DNA from: DASPFV01 sp035620975 | Lineage (GTDB): Bacteria; Acidobacteriota; Vicinamibacteria; Vicinamibacterales; 2-12-FULL-66-21 | Direction: 5' to 3' | Assembly (NCBI GenBank): GCA_035620975.1 | Contig: DASPFV010000170.1 | Location: 1-47,445, forward strand | Length of the DNA stretch: 47,445 bases | Program-made: the position numbers and the translations under genes | The notes under the pieces: model-generated | What the model was told of the DNA's origin: nothing | Database searches by the model: none | Seen by the model: the letters and a program-made list of their open reading frames with translations, nothing else | Shown: positions 8,928 to 19,897 of the stretch, in pieces | How the letters are laid out: each line of letters opens with the position of its first letter | Position numbering within the stretch: position 1 is the first letter of the stretch

Positions 8928-10436
8928 TTATCGCCGCGAGGACGCGTCTGGAGTCCCCCGACCCTGCGCGAGCCATTCGGCAGTGCGCGCGCTGAGGTAG
9001 GGGAAGAACGGATTGCAGGTCAGCCGCATCAGCGTGTCTGACGGCACCGACAGGACCGCACGTTCGCCGCGTGGACTCAGGAGGCCGAGCCGGATCGTCG
9101 CCGGCAGATTGTCACCCTCCTCGCGTCCGTACACCGGATCCGACATGGGGAACGGGACCGCGATGTGGGAGAGGGAGTACACGTCGGGCGGCCAGGCGAG
9201 CCCCAGCGGGCGCGCTTCCACCGTAGTCGCGCCTGGCGCAACGGTGCGTTCACCGACCTCCAGTGACGAGGGATCGCGGTTGGTGACCAGGGTGCGCCGG
9301 TAGCGGCGCGGCGACGCATCGGTCAGACGCGAGACGAGCGCGGCATCGGCCGGCTGGATGAAGGGAACGAGTCCCGACGAACGATTGATGTCGAAAAGCA
9401 CCAGCTCCGACCGCGCGTCCGCGATCACGTCATAGAACGCGTGGACGACCGCCGGCGTGCTGACAGTCGCGTCCACCAGCGAGTGGAAGGTCAGGACGGG
9501 CGGCAGCTCGCCGCCTCGTCCTGCTTCGGCGATCCGCGCGATCTGCGCCTGCAGCGCTCTCGTCAGACGCCAGGTCTGCAGACCCGCGTTCGCCGGGAAC
9601 GAGGTGTACTTGAACGGGTTGTACTCCGGATAGACGTCGAGCCAGCGCGCCTTCTCGAAGGCAGGGATCGGACCGAGCAGGCTGATGACCCGCGCCAGCC
9701 ACGCGAAACGGGGAACGCCGATCATCGGCGACAGCAGGACTATCCGCTCCGCCTGCGGATCGCCCGGGTCCTCGACGGCCTCGAGCGCATACTTCAGCAC
9801 CAGCGCGCCGCCATTCGAGTAGCCGACGAGCACGAGCGGCCTGTCGACGCCGATCCGTGTGCGGAGGTCGCGGGCGGCGACGCGCACGGCCGAGAACCAG
9901 TCCTCCCAGGTAACGTCGGTGAGGCCGCCCGGCACCGTGCCGTGCCCCGGCACGCGCAGCGCGATCACCTGGTACCCGCGTCCCCGGAGCTCCTCGGCGA
10001 TGCTGCGCAGGCTGTAGGGAGCGTCGGTGAGTCCGTGCACGAGCAGCGCGCCTCCGACAGGCTCCCCCTCGGGCGAGAGGATCTGCGTGCGGTTCCAGTC
10101 CGTCCCGAGGCGCGACGGATGCGAATGCCCGTCGCGGTTGTAGCGGTTGGCGGAAAGTCTCCATGCGGGGTCCAGCCGGTCCTCGATTCGTTCCCCGATC
10201 GCACGAAACGCCCGGTCCTCGATGGCGAGGTAGTCGGCCAGCGTGGAGGACGGCGTCAGCTCAGCGGCCCTCCAATCAGGAGGACTGATCCGATGCCACG
10301 GCTGGAGGTCGGGCAGCCGCCGCCGCGCGTCGAGCGCGCCGCCGATCACGAGAGTGACGAAGACGACTGCCGCGGTCCACACGAGGCGGAGTCCCCAGCG
10401 GCGCAGGAATCCTCGGACGCGGGTGGCTCTGGTCAT
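8928..10436 (-). CDS. Membrane-anchored alpha/beta hydrolase
   Basis: A 502-residue protein from the ATG at 10436 (a preceding GTG is also possible). A single N-terminal helix lies at about 18-38. The hydrolase core follows, with an HGLTDAP oxyanion segment, RVPGHG, and nucleophile elbow GYSNGG (205-210, Ser207), as in lysophospholipase/monoglyceride lipase-like enzymes. An Asp in the LVDATVS segment fits the acid position. The last 120 residues are an extension that I do not recognise. The substrate is unknown; the anchor suggests action on lipids or esters at the envelope. Confidence 0.85.
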   Translation of the reverse strand: MTRATRVRGFLRRWGLRLVWTAAVVFVTLVIGGALDARRRLPDLQPWHRISPPDWRAAELTPSSTLADYLAIEDRAFRAIGERIEDRLDPAWRLSANRYNRDGHSHPSRLGTDWNRTQILSPEGEPVGGALLVHGLTDAPYSLRSIAEELRGRGYQVIALRVPGHGTVPGGLTDVTWEDWFSAVRVAARDLRTRIGVDRPLVLVGYSNGGALVLKYALEAVEDPGDPQAERIVLLSPMIGVPRFAWLARVISLLGPIPAFEKARWLDVYPEYNPFKYTSFPANAGLQTWRLTRALQAQIARIAEAGRGGELPPVLTFHSLVDATVSTPAVVHAFYDVIADARSELVLFDINRSSGLVPFIQPADAALVSRLTDASPRRYRRTLVTNRDPSSLEVGERTVAPGATTVEARPLGLAWPPDVYSLSHIAVPFPMSDPVYGREEGDNLPATIRLGLLSPRGERAVLSVPSDTLMRLTCNPFFPYLSARTAEWLAQGRGTPDASSRR

Positions 10437-10715
10437 CACAATGCGGGCGCTCAGCACGTCCAGTGCCGGGCCGGGAGTCCGTGTGTCACGAATCCAGCCG
10501 CTGCCTGAGGCCGTGTCCAGCGGGTCTCGAGACGGTCGGGCGGCCGAAGGCCCCGGCACGATCCGTCATACCGGAGGTCCCTCCGGTATATCGGTCGCCA
10601 CGGCGTCGGGCACATCGGGACGTGCGGGAAGGCCTGGAGCGCTGGTACGTCGCCGTTCTCAGGAATACCTGCCGGCGAAGCTCGTTCCGTAGGCGGCGTC
10701 GGAGTTCTCAATCGA
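10437..10715. other. Intergenic gap with a perfect 10-bp inverted repeat
   Basis: No gene seen. At 10568-10589, ATACCGGAGG and CCTCCGGTAT are separated by two bases. The repeat is about 130 bp upstream of the hydrolase start and 150 bp past the cytochrome stop, both on the minus strand. It could be an operator or the stem of a terminator, but no T-run follows it. Confidence 0.5.
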
Positions 10716-12173
10716 TCACTTGCGGCGGATGGAGGCCATGCGGTCGGCCAGGCCAAGGGTCCGGAGGATCTCCGGCGACGCCTCCTCCATGGCGACGACT
10801 TCGTGGCACGACGAGCAGTCCTGCGGGATCGTCCGGCCATCCGCCGCCGTGTGCTGATCGTCATGACATCGGAAGCAGCCGGGCGATGAGGTGTGGCCCA
10901 GATTGTTCTTGTAGGTTCCCCAGGTGACGTTGAGATCGGGGAAGACGTTGCGTCCGTAGATCCCGGCGATATGGCGTCCGGCGCTCTGGATGTCGGCCGT
11001 GCGGGAGGCGTACACCTCCGGGTGTGACTGCTGGTAGTACCCGGCGACGGCTTCCGGGATCTTCTGGGCCGCCTCTGCACTCGACGCATACGTCGCCTGC
11101 AGGACGTCCAGGCCGACCTTCTTGAGGTACGGCAGCGACGTCGGCAGCCAGCCCCCGGCAAACGCAAGATCGAGTTCGGCGTCCGGCATGCCGAACGTAT
11201 GGGTGGGCCGGTTGTGGCAGTCGACGCACTGCATCAGGATCTTCTGTCCTGCCGGAGTGCTCTCGGGGGGCGCATCGGCGGCGCGATACACTCGCGTCTC
11301 GCCCGTCTGCGCGTGGCGGTACTCGACCCAGGGGATGGACTGGCGCTCAGCGTCCGCGGGCAGGAAGCTGATCTCGATGCCCGACCCGAAGTGCTTGCCG
11401 TGGATACCTCCCGATCGGGTGCCGCCGACCATCATCATCATGACGGTCTGTGTCTCGCTGTTCGCTTCGTCGGCCGCGAACCGGGCGATCACCTTGAGGC
11501 GCGTCGCCGAGAACTTCTCGGGCCAGTGGCAGTGCTCGCACGTCTCGCGCGAGGGGACCAGCCGCCCGCTCGCAAGCGCCGACGGCACTGGCCGCGGATA
11601 CCGGTTCAGGGCCACCTGGACCAGCTGCCGCGATCCCGCCGCCTTGCTCTCGAACCAGCCGCGCGCGCCCTCGGCGACGTGGCAGTCGACGCAGGCTACG
11701 CGCGCGTGCGGCGACACCGCGTGGTTCCTGGCCTGCGGTGTCATGACGTGGCAGGACTGGCCGCAGAACTGCACCGATTCCATGCGCTCGACCGCCCGGT
11801 ACGTGAGCTGGGTGCCGGCGAGCACGTTCAGCAACGTGGTCACGCCGAAGAACAGGGCCAGCCGGCGCACGGCGCGTCCCCGATCGAACACGGTCGACGC
11901 GACGTGATCACGGATGCGCCGGCGGGCGAGGTACAGGCCGATGGGGACCGCGATCAGACCCGCGGCCAGGCAGATCGGAACCGCGACGAACACGACGATG
12001 CCGATGTACGGGTTCGGCTGCTGCCCCCGGGCGTGAAGCGGCAGAACGAATATCCACGTGATCAGGGCGGTAGCCACGAGGAACATGCCGAACATGCTCA
12101 GCCAGTGGCTGGTGAGCAGCAGGAGTACTGGCCGGTGGTTCCCCGATTCGGCGGCGCGAGGCGTGTCGGTCAC
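10716..12173 (-). CDS. NapC/NirT-type multihaem membrane cytochrome c (six haem motifs)
   Basis: A 485-residue quinol-linked cytochrome candidate. Three hydrophobic segments (about 16-45, 56-84, 103-122) precede the haem region. Haem motifs are CGQSCH (137-142, CX3CH, followed by VM, with the Met a possible ligand), CVDCH (161-165), CEHCH (212-216), CVDCH (316-320), CFRCH (433-437) and CSSCH (453-457). The CX3CH-xM opening is known in NapC/NrfH-like proteins of this group. It would pass electrons from the quinone pool to periplasmic acceptors. A small cytochrome c lies just upstream on the same strand. No terminal reductase is encoded in the window. Confidence 0.92.
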   Translation of the reverse strand: MTDTPRAAESGNHRPVLLLLTSHWLSMFGMFLVATALITWIFVLPLHARGQQPNPYIGIVVFVAVPICLAAGLIAVPIGLYLARRRIRDHVASTVFDRGRAVRRLALFFGVTTLLNVLAGTQLTYRAVERMESVQFCGQSCHVMTPQARNHAVSPHARVACVDCHVAEGARGWFESKAAGSRQLVQVALNRYPRPVPSALASGRLVPSRETCEHCHWPEKFSATRLKVIARFAADEANSETQTVMMMMVGGTRSGGIHGKHFGSGIEISFLPADAERQSIPWVEYRHAQTGETRVYRAADAPPESTPAGQKILMQCVDCHNRPTHTFGMPDAELDLAFAGGWLPTSLPYLKKVGLDVLQATYASSAEAAQKIPEAVAGYYQQSHPEVYASRTADIQSAGRHIAGIYGRNVFPDLNVTWGTYKNNLGHTSSPGCFRCHDDQHTAADGRTIPQDCSSCHEVVAMEEASPEILRTLGLADRMASIRRK

Positions 12174-12285
12174 AGGCGCTCCAACGAGTCATGTCTGCCC
12201 CGGACGTCGTCGACGGACGCCGCGAGCCTGGGCCAGGCCGAGGCTCGATCGCGGGCGAGGATTCGCGGATGATGGCGCGCTGGAG

Positions 12286-12639
12286 CTACTTCAGGCTCTG
12301 CAGGTACGCAACGAGCGCGTCGAGCTCGGCCTGCGGCAGCTTGGCGTACTTGGCCGGCATGGGCGGTTTCTTCGTCGACTTCGTCTTCGCTGTCATCTCG
12401 GCCGGGCTGACGATCCACTGCCTGATCTCTTCGGCGCTCAGCTTCTTCCCGACCCCGTCGAGCACGCTCATCTTGTTGCCTTTGCCCCCGATGGCGTGGC
12501 ACATCGTGCATTTCTGTGCGGCGTAGACCTCCTGCCCCTTGTTGACCTGAGCGGCATCCTGCGCCGCGGCCGCGAGCGGGGCCGAGAGCACCAAGACCGC
12601 GGGGAGCATCTGGATTCGAGCCGACAGCATCCTGAACAT
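12286..12639 (-). CDS. Small periplasmic class I cytochrome c
   Basis: A 117-residue protein with signal peptide (about 1-26), one haem site CTMCH (44-48) and a probable axial Met94 in KPPMPAK, all typical of mono-haem class I cytochromes. The ATG at 12639 was chosen because TTGGAGG precedes it by 6 bases; a start 7 codons earlier lacks a site. The gene is 112 bp upstream of the six-haem membrane cytochrome on the same strand, so it probably shuttles electrons to or from it in the periplasm (inference). Confidence 0.92.
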   Translation of the reverse strand: MFRMLSARIQMLPAVLVLSAPLAAAAQDAAQVNKGQEVYAAQKCTMCHAIGGKGNKMSVLDGVGKKLSAEEIRQWIVSPAEMTAKTKSTKKPPMPAKYAKLPQAELDALVAYLQSLK

Positions 12640-13006
12640 TCGAGCCTCCAAGGAGATCATTGGTTCATGCGTTGGCAGCCTGGACTGGCGTTTCGGAATC
12701 GGACAGGATGGTCCCCGTCACGCGGCGGTGACCGTGAATGCGCAGAGACAGCGCGCGACGGCGGTGGACGTGCGGCACGAGTAGGTTCCTGTCGCAGGTG
12801 GACGGGCTTGGAGACCCCCACGCACACCGTGTACCGCCGGCGCCGGTCAGCTTTCTTCGGATATCCTCCAGGGACACGTCGCGGTCGGTACCCAGCCTAC
12901 GAAATGCTGGAGGCGCCTCCGAAAGTCTGACAATTCGCGGAGCCAGGGTCGGACAGACGAGACCTGAGCGTCTGGGCGGACCGGCTCGACTGCTGGAGGC
13001 ATCCAT
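12640..13006. other. Divergent intergenic region, no gene seen
   Basis: It separates the cytochrome pair (minus) from the secreted esterase (plus) and should hold both promoters. GGAGG ribosome sites are visible at both ends. I found no convincing hairpin, repeat or coding signal in between. Confidence 0.5.
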
Positions 13007-14758
<1,752 letters not shown>

Positions 14759-15098
14759 CAGGATGCTGAAGGAAGCACCCTGCAGGGGAATGGGAAGTGC
14801 CGTGATTCGACGGGTCGATTTCCCAGCTTCCGTTTCCCATTCAGGCCGGCGTTGTTCAGCCCAGGCCTGAACTAATGGTCCGGGCCGGAGTCCCTGCGGC
14901 CGCATGTGCCGTCCCGCCGTCCTCGTGCCGTCGTCCTGAATCGCCGTTCCGCGAGCCTCCCGGCGCCGGGGCCGCTCCGCGGCGATGGCGACACCGCCTG
15001 GGAGCGCCTTGCGATGGACGAGGCGCCGCGACCGCACGCGCCACGATGAGCTGCCCCGCACAATGGAACCCGCCGGCCGCGTGTGACGTCCTCCCTAT
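14759..15098. other. Intergenic stretch, no gene seen
   Basis: About 340 bp between the esterase stop and the MarR-type palindrome. A weak inverted repeat occurs at 14789-14847 (AATGGGAAG against CTTCCGTTTCCCATT), a possible transcription end for the esterase. I see no coding signal. Confidence 0.45.
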
Positions 15099-15116
15099 TA
15101 GTTGTATATACAACTA
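15099..15116. promoter_or_regulatory. Perfect 18-bp palindrome, probable MarR-family operator
   Basis: TAGTTGTATATACAACTA is a perfect palindrome with the TTG-N6-CAA core typical of MarR-family sites. It ends 14 bases before the membrane-protein start and just upstream of its AAGGAG site, and is strikingly AT-rich against its surroundings. The second gene of the operon is a MarR-type regulator, so autoregulation is the simplest reading. The central TATATA could also serve as the -10 element. Confidence 0.75.
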
Positions 15117-15130
15117 GAAGGAGCGAACAC

Positions 15131-15874
15131 ATGACCTTCGAACTCCTCAGCAGCATCGAGCTCACCGCCAGCGCTGCGATAGTGGTGGCCCTCCTCGCCT
15201 CGGGTCTCGCGGCAACGCCGCATGGGCGTGCCGCGACCGCCGCCGGGTTCGCGATGTGGTTCCTGGGCGTCACCGCCGCCGCTGCGACCGGGCTCCTGCA
15301 CCGTGCCGACGTCCTCGGACTCGCCGGCGTCGGGACCGCCGTCCTTGCGCCAATCGTCATCGCGGTCTGGGCGTTCTCGGTGTCGGAACGTGTCCGCACC
15401 GCGGTGCTCCGGATACCGCTGACGACGCTCGTGGCCGTCCACACCGTGCGGGTACTTGGAATCTCCTTCGTGCTGCTCTACGCGGCCGGGCGGCTCCCGG
15501 CGCCGTTCGCGCCCGTCGCAGGGTGGGGCGATATCGGGGTCGGCCTCGCCGCCCCTCTCGTGGCCTGGCTGGTTGCACAGCGTCACGCCAGGGGGAGGTC
15601 CGTGCTCATCGCCTGGAATACCGTCGGTCTCGCCGACCTCGTCGCTGCAGTCGGGCTCGGCGTCGCTTCGTCGCCGGGCATCCTCAACCTCTTCGGTGCC
15701 TCGGTCGACGCCGGTCTGATGACGACGCTACCGTGGCTGCTGATTCCCGGATTCCTGGTGCCGACGCTGGCCGCCAGCCACGTCGCGATCTTCTTCAGGC
15801 TGCGGGCCGGCCTGGACACTCCGCCCGCGCGGGCATCGGCGGCACTCCCCCATCGTGTGGTGGCCGGGCTGTGA
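15131..15874 (+). CDS. Polytopic membrane protein of unknown function
   Basis: A 247-residue, very hydrophobic protein with about seven predicted helices and no soluble domain. The ATG at 15131 has AAGGAG 7 bases upstream; a longer frame would start inside the operator palindrome and is rejected. I do not recognise a specific family. Its stop overlaps the GTG start of the MarR regulator by four bases (GTGA), so the two are translated together. MarR regulators often control small integral membrane proteins or efflux systems, which makes a role in export or stress of small compounds plausible but unproven. Confidence 0.82.
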   Translation: MTFELLSSIELTASAAIVVALLASGLAATPHGRAATAAGFAMWFLGVTAAAATGLLHRADVLGLAGVGTAVLAPIVIAVWAFSVSERVRTAVLRIPLTTLVAVHTVRVLGISFVLLYAAGRLPAPFAPVAGWGDIGVGLAAPLVAWLVAQRHARGRSVLIAWNTVGLADLVAAVGLGVASSPGILNLFGASVDAGLMTTLPWLLIPGFLVPTLAASHVAIFFRLRAGLDTPPARASAALPHRVVAGL

Positions 15875-16356
15875 CGCGGTCACGTCGTCCGCTCGATAGT
15901 CGCGCCGAATCCGCTGCAGCCGACGCTGCGCAGATGATTGCCGGGCAGTGCCTGGCGCTTCGCGCCCGCCGGCTGCAGCGGACGGTCACACGTGCCTACG
16001 ACGCGGCGCTGCGCCCTCACGGCCTGACCGTCGCGCAGCTCGGCCTGCTGTCGGCGCTGGCGCTCGCCCCGGACGCGCAGCCGAAGACGCTGTGCACCAT
16101 GCTGGATCTGGAGAAATCGACGCTGTCCAGGAACGTCCGGCTCCTGGCGGCACAAGGCTGGATCGATGCCAGCCGGACGGGACGCACGCAGCGCCTGCGC
16201 CTGACGCCGCTCGGCGGCAGGACACTCGGCGCCGCCCTCCCGGCCTGGCAGCGGGCGCAGCAGAGAATGCTCCGCCTGCTCCCGGCTGACGACATCCAGA
16301 CTCTGCGCCGATCGTGGGGGCCGCGGCCAACGGGGTTGTCCGGTCCGTCTTCCTGA
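15871..16356 (+). CDS. MarR-family transcriptional regulator
   Basis: A 161-residue winged-helix regulator. The MarR fold is visible as a helical start (20-50), GLTVAQLGLLSALA (51-64), the recognition-helix region KTLCTMLDLEKSTLSRNVRLLAAQGWI (72-98), and the wing SRTGRTQRLRLTPLG (101-115). It starts at a GTG that overlaps the membrane-protein stop. The perfect palindrome at 15099-15116 is its likely binding site. Typical ligands for the family are phenolic compounds. A tannase-family esterase gene is convergent next to it, which may be meaningful or chance. Confidence 0.92.
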   Translation: MTRSRRPLDSRAESAAADAAQMIAGQCLALRARRLQRTVTRAYDAALRPHGLTVAQLGLLSALALAPDAQPKTLCTMLDLEKSTLSRNVRLLAAQGWIDASRTGRTQRLRLTPLGGRTLGAALPAWQRAQQRMLRLLPADDIQTLRRSWGPRPTGLSGPSS

Positions 16357-16462
16357 CATACCCGCCGGCCGCGCTCCCGGGCCGCTCTGCCGGAGCGGCC
16401 ACGGGACCGCCAGCCTCGCGGCGCCCCGGTTTGCGGCTTCGCTCAGGTATGGTGCTCCCGCG

Positions 16463-18094
16463 TCACTCTTCCCGTCGCGTCTGGCCCCTCGTCGCACTCG
16501 AGGATCCCGGCGGCGCCGGCGCCGTGCACACGAAGTTCGCCGCGTCGTCGATCGAGCCCGAGCCCGAGTGCTTCGCCACCTGCGGATACGGGCACAGCGG
16601 CCGCGTGCGCGTCGTCTTGCCGTCCACGACCTTGCTGGCGACGATGCGGTCCGGGGCAACACCCTGCTCGACCCACTGGGCGAGCGTCGTGATCGCGTCG
16701 AAGCGATCGGGCCCCACGCCGCCGGCGCAATGGAACACCCCCGGCATCATGAACAGCCGGAAGAAATCGGTCGCGCCCGCCCCCATCGTCTGGCGCACGC
16801 GCTCGTAGTATTCGACGCCCATCATCGCGTTCAGGGCCGGGTCGGCCCAGCCGTAGTACATGAGGATCTTGCCGCCGCGCGCCTTGAACCGGTTCAGGTC
16901 CGGATCGGTGGCATCCAGCAGCGTCGAGATCGATCGCGTCATCTCGACGCTCTTCGCCAGGTCCACCGTCGTCCAGTCGATCTCCGTCCCGGGCGTGACC
17001 ATGTACTTGAAGAAGGTCTCCAGGAACCGGGTGGAGATCGGGGGCTGGCCGCTGGCCGCGACGATCCACGGATCCCAGCCGCTCTGAGGCCCCTTCGGCG
17101 TGGGCACACTGGCCTCGGCCCCGGGCGGGAAGCCCGGGAACCGCTTCACGCCGCCAATCGCGACGTCGCCGTACACCGCCTGCAGCGCCTTCACCTCTTC
17201 TGCCGTGAAGCAGGAATCGCCGTTCGAGCCCGCCGTGCAGGCCGCGAGATCCGCTGCGGGATCGAACCGGCACGCGCGCGGGTCGTCGATCAGCCCGTCC
17301 TTCACGCCGTCAGCGCCATCGCACTTGCCGTAGATGGCGGACTCGACGGCGTTCATCTTCTTCGCCAGGCCTGACGCGGCGCGCATCGCCTGGTTCACCT
17401 GGAGGTAATGAATCATCGTCCCCGAGAAATCGAGGACCGGGGCGCCGACGACGATGCCGTCGAAGTCGTCCGGGAAGCGCTGGGCCGAGATGAGGCCCTG
17501 GCGGCCGCCGGTCGAGCAGCCGTCGAAGTAGGACCGGTCCGGCCTGCGGCCGTAGTAGGTCTGCGCCAGGGACTTCGCCGCGAGCGCGGTGACGTGGACG
17601 GCCCGGTAGGCATAGTCCGAGAGCTTCTGCGGGTGCAGCGCGAAGCTCGCCAGCGGCTCGCGCGCGGCGCTGTGTCCGGTGTTGGTCTGCACGACCGCGA
17701 ACCCCTTCGCGAGCGCCGCGTCGCGGAGATTCAGCCGGCCCTGGCTTCGCAGGTTCTCGCCGGCATAGCCTCCATTGCCGAACATGTAGAGCCGCCCGTT
17801 CCACGATCGCGGGAGGCTCAGCTCGAACCGCACCTCGGGCTGGATCAGTCCCTGGATCTCGCAGAACTCCGCAACGCCCGGCCGATCGCCGACGGCGACC
17901 GCCGCGTCGATCGAGAACTCGAAGCCGCTCACGGCACGCAGATCCCGGCACGCCGCTGCCGGAGCGTGGCCAGGCGAGGAGGCTTTCCACGTATCGAACC
18001 GCGTCGGAAGCTGAGCCTGGGCCGTGGTGCCGCCGAGACCACTGACGAGAATGACCAAGGCAACGAGCCGCCCGCGGACCGTCCATGTCTGCAT
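16463..18094 (-). CDS. Tannase/feruloyl esterase family protein, secreted
   Basis: A 543-residue exported enzyme with signal peptide (about 1-27). The family's CS-D-HC arrangement is recognisable: Cys193-Ser194 in DGCSTGGRQG (the nucleophile next to a disulphide Cys), an Asp in the GWADPALN segment, and the His-Cys pair in GVFHCAGG near the C-terminus. A Ca2+-loop-like stretch CDGADGVKDGLIDDPRAC is typical of the lid domain. It would cleave gallate or ferulate esters from plant polyphenols or hemicellulose. GGAGG 8 bases before the ATG at 18094 fixes the start. Confidence 0.92.
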   Translation of the reverse strand: MQTWTVRGRLVALVILVSGLGGTTAQAQLPTRFDTWKASSPGHAPAAACRDLRAVSGFEFSIDAAVAVGDRPGVAEFCEIQGLIQPEVRFELSLPRSWNGRLYMFGNGGYAGENLRSQGRLNLRDAALAKGFAVVQTNTGHSAAREPLASFALHPQKLSDYAYRAVHVTALAAKSLAQTYYGRRPDRSYFDGCSTGGRQGLISAQRFPDDFDGIVVGAPVLDFSGTMIHYLQVNQAMRAASGLAKKMNAVESAIYGKCDGADGVKDGLIDDPRACRFDPAADLAACTAGSNGDSCFTAEEVKALQAVYGDVAIGGVKRFPGFPPGAEASVPTPKGPQSGWDPWIVAASGQPPISTRFLETFFKYMVTPGTEIDWTTVDLAKSVEMTRSISTLLDATDPDLNRFKARGGKILMYYGWADPALNAMMGVEYYERVRQTMGAGATDFFRLFMMPGVFHCAGGVGPDRFDAITTLAQWVEQGVAPDRIVASKVVDGKTTRTRPLCPYPQVAKHSGSGSIDDAANFVCTAPAPPGSSSATRGQTRREE

Positions 18095-18511
18095 CACAGT
18101 GGCCTCCTGGAAGCGCGGACGAGTGTAAGCCAGGACGGCGTCCGCGGTCACCGCTCATATCGACTTTGCGATCGAGCGAATCCGCGGACACCCGCGAGCA
18201 TCCACGTTCGCCCGTCGGGCTACGGTGGACAAGTCCGCGTCCAAGGTGAAACCGGGGGGCTTCGCCCCGCCGGACCCCCCATCGCCGTCGCTCGCGGGGG
18301 CCCCACGATCCCCGCTTCCGCCTTCGCGCCGCAGGCGCTCCGGCGAGACCTCGCCGTAGCCGCTACGCGGCGGAGGCGGGCCGCTCCGGCGGGGCGCGCC
18401 CTTGGCGCGCCTCTCATGGCCTTGCGGGTCCGGCGCAGGCGAATGGGCAACTCGAGAGGCAGAGGAACAATCCGCGACACATCCGCGCGATAGAATGGAC
18501 CCGCGCACACG
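18095..18511. repeat. Intergenic region with dispersed hairpin repeat, copy B (18199-18240), and GC hairpins
   Basis: Holds the inverted copy of the repeat at 4083-4125, then a GC-rich stretch with a GGGGC-TTC-GCCCC stem near 18256-18268 and several complementary CCGC/GCGG runs up to about 18420. TAGAAT at 18491-18496 is a possible -10 box for argG, giving a leader of roughly 9 bases. No gene is seen. Confidence 0.65.
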
Positions 18512-19897
18512 ATGTCCACGATCCTCCAGCACCTCCCCATCGGCGAGAGCGTCGGCATCGCGTTCTCCGGCGGCCTCGACACCAGCGCCGCGATCCACTG
18601 GATGCGTGCGAAGGGGGCCATCCCCTACGCCTACACCGCGAACCTCGGGCAGCCCGACGAACCTGATTACGACGAGATCCCACGCCGCGCCCTGGAGTAC
18701 GGCGCCGAGCGTGCGCGCCTGATCGACTGCCGGTCGCAGCTCGTGCACGAGGGGCTCGCGGTCCTCCAGTGCGGCGCCTTCCACATCTCGACCGCCGGCG
18801 TGCCCTACTTCAACACGACGCCCGTCGGCCGCGCCGTCACGGGGACGATGCTCGTCGGCGCGATGAAGGAAGACGACGTCCACATCTGGGGGGATGGGAG
18901 CACCTTCAAGGGAAACGACATCGAGCGGTTCTACCGCTATGGCCTGCTCGCCAACCCCGCGCTCCGCATCTACAAACCCTGGCTCGATCAGTCGTTCATC
19001 GACGAGCTCGGCGGGCGGCGGGAGATGTCCGAGTACATGGAGCGCGCGGGATTCGCCTACCGCATGAGCGCCGAGAAGGCCTACTCCACCGACTCGAACA
19101 TCCTCGGCGCCACCCACGAGGCCAAGGACCTGGAGCGGCTCGACACGGGGATCCGGATCGTGGAGCCCATCATGGGCGTGGCGTTCTGGCGCGACGACGT
19201 GGCCGTCAAGCGGGAGGAGGTGACGGTCCGGTTCGAGGACGGGCACCCAGTCGCGCTCAACGGCATCACCTTCCGCGATGCCGTCCAGCTGATGCTCGAG
19301 GCCAACCGGATCGGCGGCCGGCACGGCCTCGGGATGAGCGACCAGATCGAGAACCGGATCATCGAGGCCAAGAGCCGCGGCATCTACGAGGCCCCCGGCA
19401 TGGCGCTGCTGTTCATCGCCTACGAGCGACTGATCACCGGCATCCACAACGAGGACACGATCGAGCAGTACCGCGACAGCGGGCAGCGGCTCGGCCGCCT
19501 GCTCTATCAGGGTCGCTGGTTCGACCCGCAGGCCATGATGCTCCGCGAGACCGCGCAGCGCTGGGTTGCGCGGGCCGTCACGGGCGAGGTCACGCTGGAG
19601 CTGCGGCGGGGGAACGACTACTCCATCCTCGACACGTCCTCGCCGAACCTGACCTACAAGCCCGAACGACTCACCATGGAGAAGGGCGAGTCGATGTTCA
19701 CGCCGGCCGATCGAATCGGGCAATTGACCATGCGCAACCTGGACATCGTCGACACGCGCGACAAGCTGTTTGCCTACGTGAAGGCCGGCGTCCTGGCGCC
19801 CTGGACGGGCACGGCGCTGCCGCATCCCCTCGAGACCGGCTCACCCGACGCAGAGGTCCGGGCCCGGGACGCGGCCGATCCCCCGAAGAAGGATTGA
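18512..19897 (+). CDS. argG: Argininosuccinate synthase
   Basis: Joins citrulline and aspartate with ATP in arginine biosynthesis, in the cytoplasm. The 461-residue protein has the N-type ATP pyrophosphatase loop FSGGLDTS (18-25), then YTANLGQPDEPDYDEIP, the TGTMLVGAMKEDDVHIWGDGSTFKGNDIERFYRYG block, and EKAYSTDSNILGATHEAKDLE. This is the longer E. coli-like subtype (about 450 residues), not the shorter 400-residue type. No other arg gene lies in the window. A plain Shine-Dalgarno sequence is lacking, and a candidate -10 at 18491 would give a short leader. Confidence 0.97.
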   Translation: MSTILQHLPIGESVGIAFSGGLDTSAAIHWMRAKGAIPYAYTANLGQPDEPDYDEIPRRALEYGAERARLIDCRSQLVHEGLAVLQCGAFHISTAGVPYFNTTPVGRAVTGTMLVGAMKEDDVHIWGDGSTFKGNDIERFYRYGLLANPALRIYKPWLDQSFIDELGGRREMSEYMERAGFAYRMSAEKAYSTDSNILGATHEAKDLERLDTGIRIVEPIMGVAFWRDDVAVKREEVTVRFEDGHPVALNGITFRDAVQLMLEANRIGGRHGLGMSDQIENRIIEAKSRGIYEAPGMALLFIAYERLITGIHNEDTIEQYRDSGQRLGRLLYQGRWFDPQAMMLRETAQRWVARAVTGEVTLELRRGNDYSILDTSSPNLTYKPERLTMEKGESMFTPADRIGQLTMRNLDIVDTRDKLFAYVKAGVLAPWTGTALPHPLETGSPDAEVRARDAADPPKKD

